The notes under the pieces: model-generated
Database searches by the model: none
Seen by the model: only the letters and a program-made list of their open reading frames with translations
Told to the model about the DNA's origin: nothing
From: Paraspadella gotoi
Taxonomy: Eukaryota; Chaetognatha
NCBI GenBank assembly: GCA_051294375.1
Contig: CM119263.1
Span: forward strand, 15,478,532-15,542,531
Direction: 5' to 3'
DNA length: 64,000 bases
Program-made: the position numbers and the translations under genes
Shown: one piece after another, positions 12,974 through 26,290 of the stretch
How the letters are laid out: every line of letters begins with the position of its first letter
Numbering within the stretch: the first letter of the stretch is position 1

Positions 12974-13163
12974 CGCAAGAAACTCGAGAAAATTATTAAA
13001 ATTTTCCCAATGTTGAGAAAAACGCTTTCGATTGAAAAAAAAATACTTGTGGATTTTAGAAAAAACGGAAATATTTTTTGGCTTCGTTTTTCTTTTCGCA
13101 ATTGTAAAAGCACCGGGATAATTTTATTCTTGGAAAGCCGATAACTATTTATTTTTTTTAACG

Positions 13164-13401
13164 CTGAAATTTTTATTTTTTATGAGTTTTAACTATTGTG
13201 ATATAATCCTTTCGTTGCTAATCCAATGTCTATATCTGTAAGATGAACCAAATTTTTCAAACATTTCATTTTTTTTCATAAAATATATCTTATAACTGGA
13301 AGGTCCTATTTAAATGCCAAAAAATTGTTTTTTTGAAATTCCACGATGCCATTGATGAGTACATAACTAAAAAAGTAAGCAAGCTGATCTCATGGGAGTT
13401 G
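13164..13401 (+). repeat. dispersed repeat, left copy
   Basis: The start (gctgaaatttttatttttta then a GTTTTAACTA core) and the end (taagcaagctgatctcatgg) are both found, diverged, in the same order and orientation at 63.80-64.00 kb. The middle aligns poorly. No coding capacity or clear termini, so the family is unknown. Confidence 0.5.
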
Positions 13402-14967
13402 GAAAAGCGATTTTTTTAACAGGGTGCAAAATCGGAAGTTGCTCTAATAAATAATTTAGCCACAGAAACTAATCATTTAATTTGATTCCCATTTGAAATC
13501 CGTGTAAATATATATAATTGTACATATTTTGGTCGAAAAAAAAAGATGGTGTGGATTCGCCACAATGGAATAAAAAAGTAAATAAATTTTAAGCTTAAAA
13601 AATGATGGATTAAAAAATGAAATAAATGGTAAACTAAAGTAACACGCACCAAAAAAAAAAGAACCGGCAGTACTTATTTCTTCTTATATGTTAATTTATA
13701 ATTCTGAGATGTTTTTTTTGCTCGGTTTGATTCAGAATGGAAAAAAGGAAGAGAGAAAGAGAAACTTAAAATTTAGATTCGAAGTAAAGGTTAAGGCGGA
13801 AACGAGAAAGACCCCGACGTAAACCAAAACTAAAAACCTCTAGGATTGAAAAGACATGAACGATGAAGCCAACTGACAGTGACGCGCTCTTTCAATCGTA
13901 AACGGAGATGTCTGACTGAAGGGACCGGAGCAACCACACTCGCCCCTCTCCGCCCAGCCCCCCCCCTCGCGGGGCTAAACCGATGGAGCAAAGAGAAACC
14001 GGAGAGTCCGGGGTGGATTAAATTTCCAATCCTTAGAACCGAAATGAATTCGAATCCCTCGACGTTGGCCCGGCGGGACACGCCCCCTTTTCCATCCCGC
14101 GCGACGCCGCCGCGTCGAAGCTTCCGGTTTACCCTCGATTCCTCGAGATTCTCTCTCTCTCTCTCTTTCTCTCTCTCCCTCTCTCTCTGACTCTCTTTCC
14201 CTCATAGTTGTCCGCGCCAATTGAAAGAGAGTCAAAGGTAGGCGTGAGAGAGACGAACGCGCGTGCATTCAAAGACTCGAAAGTCCTACGCAATATTTGG
14301 CGTGAACTTCTTCCGTCTCCCGTTTGAAAAACAAAAATAAGCCAATCTTTTTCTTGCTTTTGGCTTTGTGTTCATTTTTAAGTTCTTTTCCATTTACTGC
14401 TTTTCCTTCCTTTGCGTCATTGGTTGTATTAACGTAAATTATGAGATAGTTGTATTCGTTGTATTCGTCGTCGTTTTCGTCGTCGTCGTCGTCTTTGTTC
14501 AAATCATTTGAGCTCCCAAACTCAACAGATTTCCAGAACGTGGATGTGACGTGATTTCAGAAAATGAGAATCTAAGCATTCATGAAGTAATTAATTTTTA
14601 TTTGGTTTAACTAATGCTACTATGTCATTTGTACACAATGGATGATTAACATCGAAAGCTTCTCCAAATTGCAAACTGTTAATGATTTCTCGGACGGAAA
14701 AAATTATCTCATCTGTAATCGCTGAGTGGAAAACTGAGGTTTTTTCCCGTTGTTATCGCGGATTGCATAACGAGTTATTTTATTCTCACTGAAACTCGAG
14801 TAAAACAAACACGACTCGTGAAGTTGCTTAGATCTTCGCAAAGAGAGAGAGAGAGAGAATCTAATTCGCGTGGAACGGATTTTCTTAGGATTAACCGGAC
14901 GAAAACAGATGGCAGTAATAAATCAATCACGTCGTTGACAGAGTTCTCAGGCCGATCAGTAGAAGTG

Positions 14968-14992
14968 NNNNNNNNNNNNNNNNNNNNNNNNN
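14968..14992. other. assembly gap, 25 N
   Basis: Exactly 25 N. It borders the region of alternating inverted copies. Confidence 0.99.
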
Positions 14993-15208
14993 CCATCAGA
15001 GAGAGATTTATGCTTTTCTTCATTTTCTTTTTATTTCTATCTCATTCCTTCGAGGAATCGCATTCATTCTTTCTCCAGATTTTTTTTTTCCTTTAATCAC
15101 TGTTCTCATTTTTTGTTATTTATCCGAGTTCGGACTCAATGCGTTCTTTTTCGTACAAAAAACTTTCGCTGTGCGCTACACGCGTGGAGAAACAATTCAT
15201 GGGCGGCT
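14993..15208 (+). repeat. inverted partner of 23752-23957
   Basis: The sequence from the CCATCAGAGAGAG start through the GCGTGGAGAAACAATTCATG segment reappears as its reverse complement at 23.75-23.96 kb with few differences. It sits immediately after a gap and just before copy A of the palindromic region, so it is probably part of the same misassembly. Confidence 0.85.
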
Positions 15209-15299
15209 CTCTCTCTCTCTCCTCTCCTCTCTCTCTCCTCTCGTCTCTCTCTGAATCCTCTCTCCTCTATCTCTCCTACTTCTTCTCAATCTCTACCCT

Positions 15300-17772
15300 G
15301 CTCCATCTCTCTCTCTCTCTCTCTTCTTGTATTGCAAGATTTCCTGCTCTTCTCCCGACTTTTTTGAAATATCGAAATGGAACAAACGAGAATAAATTTT
15401 GAATAAAACGCACGTGGAATATGAACTCGAAAAAGAAATATCGGAAAGTCTATAAAAAAAAACCAACATTTTTCGATTCCTTTTCGCGATTTCATTGCAC
15501 GCGAAGAAAGCGTTTTTTTTTTTAATGAAAATTAAACGGAAAAATTTGGAATTAAAACTTAACGACCCAGATCGCCAACTTTTGTAAGTTTTTTTCATAT
15601 ATAACTTATGTGAATTTCTTTAACTGACTCATTCGTTCACATGTCATTATGATAAAATGCTTTCATACTTAATGTCATATTTTTAATAACTTTTAGTGTA
15701 GTTCATATTTTTATTTAAACACAACTTTTAGCCGATCCACAGTATTTCGCCCGTTTCCCACAGTCCGCCACCCATCATATATTTCCGCAGAATGAGCGGC
15801 ATCCATCACCCGGAAGAGCCCATTCCTCTTATCTCCGTTTGTTTCCCCCGAAAGGTCTCAAAGAATTCATGGCATAATTTTCGTCACGAACATCCCGGAA
15901 GGAAGAACAAACAAAATTTTGGATTAATACGCGCGGCGAGTATCGTTTACCCGAGACGTGCTCCGTTATGACGCCCATCGCTCCGCTTTTCGTAGTCGTC
16001 GGTCGGTTCGTCGTCGTAACCGGCGTCGTCGTCATCGTCGCGCTAAATAAACCAACGCGATATGAAAAAAAAAATCGGGGAGCCTTCCCTTCGCGCGCAA
16101 TTACTTCTCCGCGTCAGTGTTTACTTCTCCATATTAAGAGTTTGTTTTACTTTTTTCCTCCCCCAGCAACTTGGTTTACTTTTTTTTAGATGCGGCTGTC
16201 TGAGGCAAACGTCTCTATTTGGCGAATTTTTACATTACAAAAAGTTACTTAATTACTTTAGAGATGATAGACATCGGTAGTGAGTTGATTTTTAAATTAG
16301 ATATTGGTTAATAAACTATAAAAAGTGTTAAATTTTTAAAAAACAAAAAACTCGAGGCATGCTGCAGATCAGATGTCTAAATTACGTTTTATTCATGATT
16401 CATTTGAATTTTTAGAATTGTAATTACTGGCAGTTAACAAAAATCAGATTTTTTTTCTCCACTGGTATTCACTATTCATTACTGATTAAAATCGAAAAAA
16501 AAACGTTTTCGCCTCTTTGCCCTTAAAACTGTGAGTTAATCTTCACGGATTAAAAGGCCCCAACCTTCACGGTTCAGTGGTCTTTTATCCGAACTCGTTT
16601 ACCGAGCGGTGAACTGATACCGGCATTTGTTTGTAGCCTCGGGTCTTCTGGCAAAACCGATAACACAACGACAACGACCACTTTAACGCTCGTCCCATCC
16701 TCCTAATCTCTTTTTTCCTTTTTCCTGATATTTCTCTTATTTCGCCCTTGTTGTTTTGTTTCTTTATTTTCGTCTATCGAGTTTTTTTTGAGTTTTATTC
16801 TTTTCTCTTTTATTTGTCTTTTTTTCTTCGATGCGTGGCTTATCATAATCTGTCTCCGTGCCGATCTCGTTAGGGCGAGATTCTCTCGCGATCTTTCTCC
16901 GTTTGTTTTTGTCACTTCCTTTTTCTCGTATCTCTACTCTAGCTTCTCTCTCTCTTTTTCTTTTTCTAACGCCGATTTGCCTCGCCCATTTTTTTTTTTT
17001 TCTCCTTCAGTTCCCCTTCATATCAAAAAATTACAAGTATCCGAGATCCCAGCATCAACGACCTCTGTCGACCTCTGCCAAGATTCCATCGTCGGTTCCA
17101 TCTCCTCTTCTCTTCTCCTCTCTTTACTCCCTCTCCTCGTTGTCTCGCTCTCACGAAAATGATTTCTAATAGTTTAAAGTAAAAAAGTACGCACGTAGAA
17201 AGACATAAGTATTCGACAAAATCAAGTTTCATATTTCTAACCTTGAGCTTTTAATCTTCAACCTTTAACCCCCGCCTCCCACGTTTTAACCGGCTGACCT
17301 TTAACCCAAATCTTTCAACATCCGAAGTCTTGGGTGAGTCTTTGGTGAGTCTTCGCAAATCTTTTTAGCGACAGTTTCTTTTTTCCTGCGGTATCGACTA
17401 TTCGCATCGGTTTCTCATGAAATTCGCATCTAGAACTTCTTTCTGATTTTTATTTATCCGTTTTTTTTTCCTTGCGGAAAGGGTTTTTAATTATATAACC
17501 TTGCTGAGTCACTTTGTCTTTTATGTTTAATTGAATGTATAAAATATTTTTTCTCCGTATTTTCTTTTAGTTTCGGTTTTATAAACCTGCGCCTCGTATC
17601 AGACGGTATTTCTCATCTTCTTAGGAATGACCTTCGAGTTCGTCTGACGACAATCCATTTTACAATATCCATTAAGTCTTAACGGGATGCCTCGGGAGAG
17701 AGGCGCTCTCCTTCCTCGGAAAAACTCGATGGGAATACTGAAATAGAGTAGGAGGTGTAAGAGAGAGAGAAG

Positions 17773-17857
<85 letters not shown>

Positions 17858-18055
17858 TATTTTAAGAAATTCTTCGCCTTAAAAAGTGAATGAGAGAAAA
17901 ACGTTGATTCGATTTTTTGTTGGGTTCAAATTTGTCAACACCACTCTTTCCGTTTTCAGCTGATCCTTACAGTAACAAAATGCTCCATAAATTATTGCTT
18001 AAACTGGATCCGCTTGCATTTTATTCGGAAACTAACACCGCTTTTTTTTTTTTCG
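15300..18055 (+). repeat. palindromic triplication, copy A
   Basis: This segment is the reverse complement of 18256-20950 and is repeated in the same orientation at 20960-23345. Landmarks include gaacaaacgagaataaattt (15381), aaattacgttttattc (16380) and gatgcctcgggag (17687). Copies differ mainly by one-base indels, often in homopolymers, which fits raw long-read error better than evolutionary divergence. Confidence 0.9.
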
Positions 18056-18255
18056 CTTCGATATCGATTTCCTTCGCCATTTTATTTCTCCGTTAATTCC
18101 GAGGGCCTTTCCATATTCTCTCTCTCTCTCTTCTTCTCTCTCTCTCTCTTCTCTTCTCTCTCTCTCTCTCTCTGCTCTCTCTCTCTCTCCTCCTCTCTCC
18201 TCTCTCTCTCTCTCCTCTGCTCTCGTCTCCCTCGTCAGTCTCTTTCTTCCCTCTA
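18056..18255. other. loop at the first inversion centre
   Basis: About 190 bp of partly CT-rich sequence between copy A and copy B. The flanks mirror each other: a GGTTAGTTCCGA-type segment at 18265 is the complement of one at about 18030. Confidence 0.75.
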
Positions 18256-18456
18256 AAAAAAAGCGGTTAGTTCCGATAAATGCAGCGAGTCCAGTTTTAA
18301 GCAATAATTTATGGAGCATTTTGTTACTGTAAGGATCAGCTGAAGACGGAAAGAGTGTTGACAAATTTGAACCCAACAAAAAATCGAATAACGTTTTCTC
18401 TCATCACTTTTTAAGGCAAGAATATTTCTTTAAAATAGAAGTCTCTCTTCTTCTCT

Positions 18457-18552
<96 letters not shown>

Positions 18553-20950
18553 TCTCTCTTACCCTCTACCTATTTCAGTATTCCCATCGAGTTTTCCGAG
18601 GAAGGAGAGCGCCTCTCTCCTCGAGGCATCCCGTTAAGACTTAATGGATATTGTAAAAATGGATTGTCGTCAGACGAACTCGAAGGTCATTCCTAAGAAG
18701 ATGAGAAATACCGTCTGATACGAGGCGAGGTATAAAAACGAAACTAAAAGAAATACGGAGAAAATATTTATACATTCAATTAAACATAAAGACAAAGTGA
18801 CTCAGCAAGGTTATATATTAAAAACCCTTTTCCGCAAAGGAAAAAAAAACGGATAATAAAATCAGAAAGAAGTTCTAGATGCGAATTTCATGAGAAACCG
18901 ATGCGAATAGTCGATACCGCAGGAAAAAAAGAAACTGTCGCTAAAAAGATTTGGCGAAGACTCACCAAAGACTCACCCAAGACTTCCGGATGTTGAAAGA
19001 TTTGGGTTAAAGGTCAGCGGTTAAACGTGGGAGGCGGGGGGTTAAAGGTTGAAGATTAAAAGCTCAAGGTTAGAAATATGAAACTTGATTTTGTCGAATA
19101 CTTATGTCTTTCTACGTGCGTACTTTCTTTACTTTAAATATTAGAAATCATTTTCGTGAGAGCGAGACAACGAGGAGAGGGAGTAAGAGAGGAGAAGAGA
19201 AGAGGAGATGGAACCGACGATGGAATCTTGGCAGAGGTCGACAGAGGTCGTTGATGCTGGGATCTGCGATACTTGTAATTTTTTTGATATGAAGGGGAAC
19301 TGAAGGAGAAAAAAAATGGGCGAGGCAAATCGGCTTAGAAAAAGAAAAAGAGAGAGAGAGAGCTAGAGCTAGAGATAGAGAGAAAAGAGTGACAAAAACA
19401 AACGGAGAAAGAGTCGCGAGAGATTCGCCCCTAACGAGATCGGCACGGACGACAGATTATGATAAGCCACGCATCGAAGAAAAAAGACAAATAAAAGAGA
19501 AAAGAATAAAACTCAAACAAAACTCGATAGACGAATAAAGAAACAAAACAAAAGGGCGAATAAAGAGAAATATCGGGGAAAAAAGGAAAAAAGAGATTAG
19601 GAGGAGGGACGAGCGTTAAAGTGGTCGTTGTCGTTGTTGTTATCGGTTTTGCCAGAAGACCCGAGGCTACAAACAAATGCGGTATCATTCACGCTCGGTA
19701 AACGAGTTCGGATAAAAACCACTGAACCGTGAAGGTTGGGGCCTTTTAATCCGTGAAGATTAACTCAAGTTTTAAGGCAAAGAGGCGAAACGTTTTTTTT
19801 CGATTTTAATCAGTAATGAATTAGTGAATTACCAGTGGAGAAAAAAATCTGATTTTTTGTTAACTGCCAGTAATTACAATTCTAATTCAAATGAATCAGG
19901 AATAAAACGTAATTTAGACATCTGATCTGGCAGCATCCTCGAGTTTTTTTGTTTTTTAAAAATTTAACACTTTTATAGTTTTATTAACCAATATCTAATT
20001 TAAAATCAACTCACTACCGATGTCTATCACTCTAACGTATATTAAGTACTTTTTGTAATGTAAAAATTCGCCAATAGAGACGTTGCCTCAGACAGCCGCA
20101 TCTAAAAAAAAGTAACCAAGTTGCGGGGGGAGAAAAAGTAAACAAACTCTTAATATGGAGAAGTAAACACTGACGCGGAGTAATGATGCGCGCGGAAGGG
20201 AGGCTCCCCGATTTTTTTTTCATATCGCGTTGGTTTATTTAGCGGCGACGATGACGACGACGCCGGTTACGACGACGACGACGACGACTACGAAAAGCGA
20301 GCGATGGGCGTCATACGGAGCACGTCTCGGGGTAAACGATACTCCCGCGCGTATAATCCAAAATTTTGTTTGTCTTCCTTCCGGGAGTTCGTGACGAAAA
20401 TTATGCCATGAATTCTTGAGACCTTTCGGGGGAAACAAACGGAGATAAGAGAATGGGCTCTTCCGGTGAGGATGCCGCTCATTCTGCGGAAATGATATGA
20501 TGGGTGGCGGACTGTGGGAAACGGGCGAAATACTGTGGATCGGCTAAAGTTGTGTTTAAATAAAAATATGAACTACACTAAAAGTTATTAAAAATATGAC
20601 ATTAAGTATGAAAGCATTTTATCATAATGACATGTGAACGAATGAGTCAGTTAAAAGAAATTCACATAAGTTATATATGAAAAAAACTTACAAAAGTTGC
20701 GATCTGGGTCGTTAAGTTTTAATTCCAAATTATTTCCGTTTAATTTTCATTAAAAAAAAAACGCTTTTCGCGTGAAATGAAATCGCGAAAGGAATCGAAA
20801 AATGTTGGTTTTTTTTTATAGACTTTCCGATATTTCTTTTTCGAGTTCATATTCCACGTGCGTTTTATTCAAAATTTATTCTCGTTTGTTCCATTCGATA
20901 TTTTCCAAGAAAAGGCGGAAGAAGAGAGAAATCTTGCAATACAAGAAGAG
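18256..20950 (-). repeat. palindromic triplication, copy B (inverted)
   Basis: Reverse complement of copies A and C across its length. Where copies disagree, B and C often agree against A, but each also has private one-base indels. It contains no gene I can support; the small open frames here are repeated in the other two copies. Confidence 0.9.
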
Positions 20951-20959
20951 AGAGAGAGA

Positions 20960-23345
20960 TTCTCTCTTCTTCCGACCTTTCTCGCTTTGGAAAATATCGA
21001 ATGGAACAAACGAGAATAAATTTTGAATAAAACGCACGTGGAATATGAACTCGAAAAAGAAATATCGGAAGTCTATAAAAAAAAACCAACATTTTTCGCA
21101 TTCCTTTCGCGATTTCATTTCACGCGAAAGCGTTTTTTTTTTAATGAAAAATTAAACGGAAATAATTTGGAATTAAAACTTAACGACCAGATCCAACTTT
21201 TGTAAGTTTTTTTTTCATATTATACTTATTGAATTTCTTTTAACTGACTCATTCGTTCACATGTCATTATGATAAAATGCTTTCATACTTAATGTCATAT
21301 TTTTTAATAACTTTTAGTGTAGTTCATATTTTTATTTAAACACAACTTGACCGATCCACAGTTTTCGCCCGTTTCCTACAGTCCGCCACCCATCATATTT
21401 TTCCGCAGAATGAGCGGCATCATCACGCGGAGAACCCATTCTCTTTATCTCCGTTGTTTCCCCGAAAGGTCTCAAGAATTCATGGCATAATTTCGTCACG
21501 AACTCCCGGAAGGAAGACCAACACGAAATTTTGTGATTATACGCGGCCCCGGGCAGTATCGTTACCCCGAGACGTGCTCCGACTGACGCCCATCGCCGCC
21601 TTTTCGTAGTCGTCGTGCGTCGTTCGTCGTCGCTAACCGGCGTCGTCGTCCATCGTCGCCGCTAAATAAACCAACGCGATATGAAAAAAAAAATCGGGGG
21701 AGCCTCCCTTCCGCGCGCATCATTACTCCGCGTCCGTGTTTACTTCTCCATATTAAGAGTTTGTTTACTTTTTCCTCCCCCGCAACTTGGTTACTTTTTT
21801 TTAGATGCGGCTGTCTGAGGCAACGTCTCTATTGGCGAATTTTACATTACAAAAAGTTACTTAATATACGTTAGAGGATGACGTTACGACATGTAGTGAG
21901 TTGATTTTTAAATTAGATATTGGTTAATAAAACTATAAAAGTGTTAAATTAAAAAAAAAAAAACAACCGAGGATGCTGCCAGAATCAGATGTCTAAATTA
22001 CGTTTTATTCCTGATTTCATTTGAATTAGAATTGTAATTACTGGCAGTTAAAAAAAAACAGATTTTTTTCTCCACTGGTATTCACTAATTCATATACTGA
22101 TTAAATCGAAAAAAAACGTTTCGCCTCTTTGCCTTAAAACTTGAGTTAATCTTCATGGATTAAAAGGCCCCAACCTTCACGGTTCAGGGTTTTTATCCGA
22201 ACTCGCTTTACCGAGCGTGAATGATACCGCATTTGTTTTAGCCTCGGGTCTTCTGGCAAAACCGATACACAACGACAACGACCACTTTAACGCTCGTCCT
22301 CCTCGCTAATCTCTTTTTCCTTTTTCCCGATATTTCTCTTTATTCGCCCTTTTGTTTTGTTTCTTTATTTCGTTCTATCGAGTTTTGTTTGAGTTTTATT
22401 CTTTCTCTTTTATTTTCTTTTTTTCTTCGATGCGTGGCTTATCATAATCTTCGTCCGTGCCGATCTCGTTAGGGGCGAATTCTCTCGCGACTCTTTCTCC
22501 GTTTGTTTTGTCACTCTTTTCTCTCGTATCTCTATCTCTTGCTCTCTCTCCTTTTTCTTTTCTAAGCCGATTTGCCTCGCCCTTTTTTTTCTCCTTCAGT
22601 TCCCCTTCATATCAAAAAATTACAAGTATTCGCAGATCCCAGCATCAACGAACCTCTGTCGACCTCTGCCAAGATTCCATCGTCGGTTCCATCTCCTCTT
22701 CTCCTTCTCCTCTCTTACTCTTCTCTCTCTCTCTGTCCTCGCTCTCACGAAATGATTTCTAATATTTAAAGTAAAAAAAGTAACGCACGTAGAAAGACAT
22801 AAGTATTCCGACAAAATCAAGTTTCATATTTCTAACCTTGAGCTTTTAATCTTCAACCTTTAACCCCCGCCTCCCACGTTTAACGCGCTGACCTTTAACC
22901 AAATCTTTCAACATCCGGAAGTCTTGGGTGAGTCTTTTGGTGAGTCTTCGCCAAATCTTTTTCAGCGACAGTTTCTTTTTTTCCTGCGGTATCGACTATA
23001 TTCGCATCGGTTTCTCATGAAATTCGCATCTAGAACTTCTTTCTGATTTTATTATCCGTTTTTTTTTCCTTGCGAAAAAGGGTTTTTAATATATTAACCT
23101 TGCTGAGTCACTTTGTTTTATGTTTAATTGAATGTATAATATTTGTTCTCCGTCATTCTTTGTTTCGTTTTGATAAACCTCGCCTCGTATCAGCGTATTC
23201 TCTCATCTTCTTAGGAATGACCTTCGAGTTCGTCTGACGACAATCCATTTTACAATATCCATTAAGTCTTAACGGGATGCCTCGGAGGGAGAGAGGCGCC
23301 TCTCCTTCCTCGGAAAACTCGATGGAATACTGAAATAGGCTAGAG
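20960..23345 (+). repeat. palindromic triplication, copy C
   Basis: Same orientation as copy A. The second inversion centre is near 20955, where ATATCGAATGGAACAAACG on one side faces its complement on the other within about 120 bp. Copy C ends in a (GA)n tract, as copy A does near 17.76 kb. Confidence 0.9.
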
Positions 23346-23360
23346 GGTAGAGAAGAGAGC

Positions 23361-23429
<69 letters not shown>

Positions 23430-23646
23430 TAGAGAGAAGAGAGAGAGAGAGAGTATGACTCTCGGTTCGGTCCGATCAGAGATTCGTGAGGAAGTGGGAG
23501 GACATGAAAAAGACATGGAAGAAAGCGAAGAAGAAGGAGGAAAAAGAACAGGGCAAGGTCGATACGAGAAGGGAACAATAGTGAATAGAAAGTCGAGGCG
23601 GCAGGGATGAGAGAAAATGACATGGGTGGTCGAACGGAGAAATGAG
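23346..23646. repeat. (GA)n tract and short unique sequence before a gap
   Basis: GA repeats to about 23455, then some 190 bp of purine-rich sequence without an obvious partner elsewhere in the window. Confidence 0.7.
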
Positions 23647-23671
23647 NNNNNNNNNNNNNNNNNNNNNNNNN
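23647..23671. other. assembly gap, 25 N
   Basis: Exactly 25 N, inside a (GA)n tract. Confidence 0.99.
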
Positions 23672-23701
23672 GAGAGAGAGAGAGAGATGAGAGATAGAGA
23701 G

Positions 23702-23751
<50 letters not shown>

Positions 23752-23753
<2 letters not shown>

Positions 23754-23957
23754 CGCCGATGAATTGTTTCTCACGCGTGACGAGCGGAAAGTTTTTGTGT
23801 AACGAAAAAGACGCATTGAGTCGAACTGGATAAAATACAAAAAATGAGAAAGGATAAAGGAAAAAAAAATCTGGGAGAAAGAAGGTATCGGATTCTCGAA
23901 GGAATGAGAAGAAATAAAAAAGAAAATGAAGAAAAGCATAAATCTCTCTCTGATGGA
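23752..23957 (-). repeat. inverted partner of 14993-15208
   Basis: Reverse complement of the segment after the first gap, beginning at GCGCCGATGAATTGTTTCTC and ending at TCTCTCTCTGATGG. Confidence 0.85.
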
Positions 23958-24626
23958 TTAGAAGGAGAGAGGAAAGAAGGAAAGGGAGGAAGACGGCGAG
24001 GGGAGGAAAGGAAAGAAACGTCACTGGGGAATCACGGGCGGACTAAGGAACGGGGAAGAGCGAAAAAAAGGAAAGATGGGAAGATAGAAAAATGATTGGA
24101 GAGAAAGATGGGGTTATTAGGAAAGTGGGGGGGAAAAATAACGCTGAATGTACGAGAACTAATGAAGACATGGAAAAAAGAAATGTAGAACGGAGGTTGA
24201 ATCAATATTAATCTAGAATTAAAACGTGCGTTGAGATTTTATTAACGAATTTTCCGATTTTTTTTTTACAAAACCATAAATAAGTTAACACGGATGAAAA
24301 AAATATAAAATATATAAAAATAACTATGAACCCGAATGTGGGGGAAAAAAGTCAGGAAATCAAAAGTGAGAAGAGACCGAAGGGGATAAAAGACACATAA
24401 CGATTAACGTATCAGGTGTTCGGAAAAAAATTTCAAAGAATCTTAATGCGCAAATTTCTTTGGTTTTTATTTGAACGACGTCTTAGAAACGGTGAGGTAC
24501 GTGGATGTAGAACGAGTCAAAATTGGGTTGAGGATATTTTCGTCAGTTTAAAAAAAAACACTGAAAGTTTTTTTTTGAGGGTTTGTGTCGAGAAGTCAAG
24601 CTGTCCAGTTTTGGAAACGACTGTCT

Positions 24627-24777
24627 NNNNNNNNNNNNNNNNNNNNNNNNNNNNNNNNNNNNNNNNNNNNNNNNNNNNNNNNNNNNNNNNNNNNNNNNNN
24701 NNNNNNNNNNNNNNNNNNNNNNNNNNNNNNNNNNNNNNNNNNNNNNNNNNNNNNNNNNNNNNNNNNNNNNNNNNNNN
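24627..24777. other. assembly gap, 151 N
   Basis: 151 N, probably an estimated scaffold gap. Open frames that cross it are not meaningful. Confidence 0.99.
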
Positions 24778-25165
24778 TCTCACTCGATTCCCTCCCACTC
24801 TCCTTCCTTTCTTCTCTCTCTCCTAAAAAGAAAGACACACTCCAAGCGCACAGATTTAGATAAAGTGATGGAGAAAGACGCAAGAGCATGGACAAATTTC
24901 GAAGCCTGCTGTGTGGACAAGCTGCTCTGAATAACGAATTCATTCAAACCACACCACACAAGAAGGACAAAGCGGGGAAAAGAAAAGAGACATACCTAAG
25001 GACAGGGACAAAGCATGGAAGAGCAGGGGGGAGGGGGCGAACCCGAGTCTGTGGAAGAATAAATTGGAGAAGGGAAGGACGGATTCGGGGGAAGAAGGAC
25101 GAACTCCAAATATGGGAAGAACTCGAGGCCGAATTTCCAAATTTTACATTCTCGTCGCGCGTAAA

Positions 25166-25303
25166 CAGCTTTTTTCTTTCTTTTTCTTTCTTTTTCTTTC
25201 TTTTCTTTTTCCTTTATCTCTTTTTTTCTTTCTTTCTTTCTTTCTTTTCTTTTTCCTTCCATCTCTTTTTTTCTTTCTTTCTTTCTTTCTTTCTTTCTTT
25301 CCT

Positions 25304-25391
<88 letters not shown>

Positions 25392-25395
25392 TTTT
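25166..25395. repeat. (CTTT)n array
   Basis: Tetranucleotide array, imperfect at its left end and nearly pure CTTT from about 25270. Confidence 0.95.
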
Positions 25396-25522
25396 TAAGA
25401 ATGAAAATGAAAAAAATAAAGAAATTTGTAAGAAAAACCATGAAATAAAAAAAAAAAATAGCTTCGAGAAAACGCGAAATGTCGATATCGAAAGTCGAAA
25501 TCCTTAAATTTCTCAGTGAAGA

Positions 25523-25783
25523 AAGAAAGAGGGCGAGGGGCCGTGGGCTTGTTAACGAACTAGTCGATAGGTCACGCTCGACCCCATAGCACACAGGAAT
25601 ACAGCTGTCATTGCCTCGTACCCCCGCGAGTACCGACCGACAGACTGACTGACTGACTGACTGACTGACTGTCGAATATCGGAGCTAGTAGGAAGAATTC
25701 GACTCGAGAGTGAAGAAAGGAAAAGAGGGCGAGGGGCGTGCTTGCTACGAACTAGTCGGATTAGGTCACGTCGAAGACCCCAA
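25523..25783. repeat. noisy direct duplication
   Basis: A stretch containing gagggcgagggg, AACGAACTAGTCG and AGGTCACG occurs at 25523-25590 and again at 25718-25783, with many small indels. A (CTGA)n run lies between (25634-25669). Position near gaps suggests overlapping uncorrected read ends. Confidence 0.65.
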
Positions 25784-26166
25784 TAAGGATAAGGGCAAGA
25801 CAGAAGGAATGAGACAGCATGTCATTGGCCCTCGTGAACGGAGAGAGCACGCACGGGGACCGGCCGGCCTCCTAATATGAAAGTAAAGCCCATCTGCGAC
25901 CGAGGTCAGACTTGAGTCTTGAGCTAGTGAACGTGACCCAGGGTGACTGAACTGAAAAGGAAGAGATAATGAGTTAAAATCGTCACCTTCGTCTTACAGA
26001 CGCAATTGACGTGATTAGTGACCAATGATCCTTCCAGGTCCAGGGTGCTTCTTTCCATGGGCTCTGCTAGTCAGACTGTGCCGATTCATCAAGAACACTC
26101 TCCCGGGTCATCCAATTTGGCGTAGGTCCTCTGTCCGGCGTCCATATGTAGGATGGCGCGACTGGG

Positions 26167-26205
26167 TTCTCTCTCTCTCTCTCTCTTCTCTCTCTCTTCG
26201 TTCCT

Positions 26206-26236
<31 letters not shown>

Positions 26237-26254
26237 ACTCTCTCTCTCTCTCTC
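26167..26254. repeat. (CT)n array, interrupted
   Basis: CT units with several insertions, just before a 25-N gap. Confidence 0.9.
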
Positions 26255-26290
26255 ACCTTTCGTTATCTCCCTCTACTTCTCCTCCGCGCT

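Larger units (their letters stand above)
10531..14967. other. intergenic sequence
   Basis: No supported gene. It contains GA-rich purine DNA around 11.2 kb, an (ATT)n region at 12.69-12.84 kb, (CA)n then (GA)n at 12.9 kb, the left copy of a dispersed repeat at 13.16 kb, CT-rich DNA at 14.15-14.2 kb and (GTC)n at 14465-14496. Confidence 0.5.

Noticed and set aside
15000-23960. Several open frames of 60-200 codons in the inverted copies
   Set aside because: They are CT-repeat products or differ between copies by indels, and the region appears to be uncorrected sequence.
24416-24943. Open frames on both strands crossing the 151-N gap
   Set aside because: The frame across N is undefined; the sequence left of the gap shows no recognised domain.
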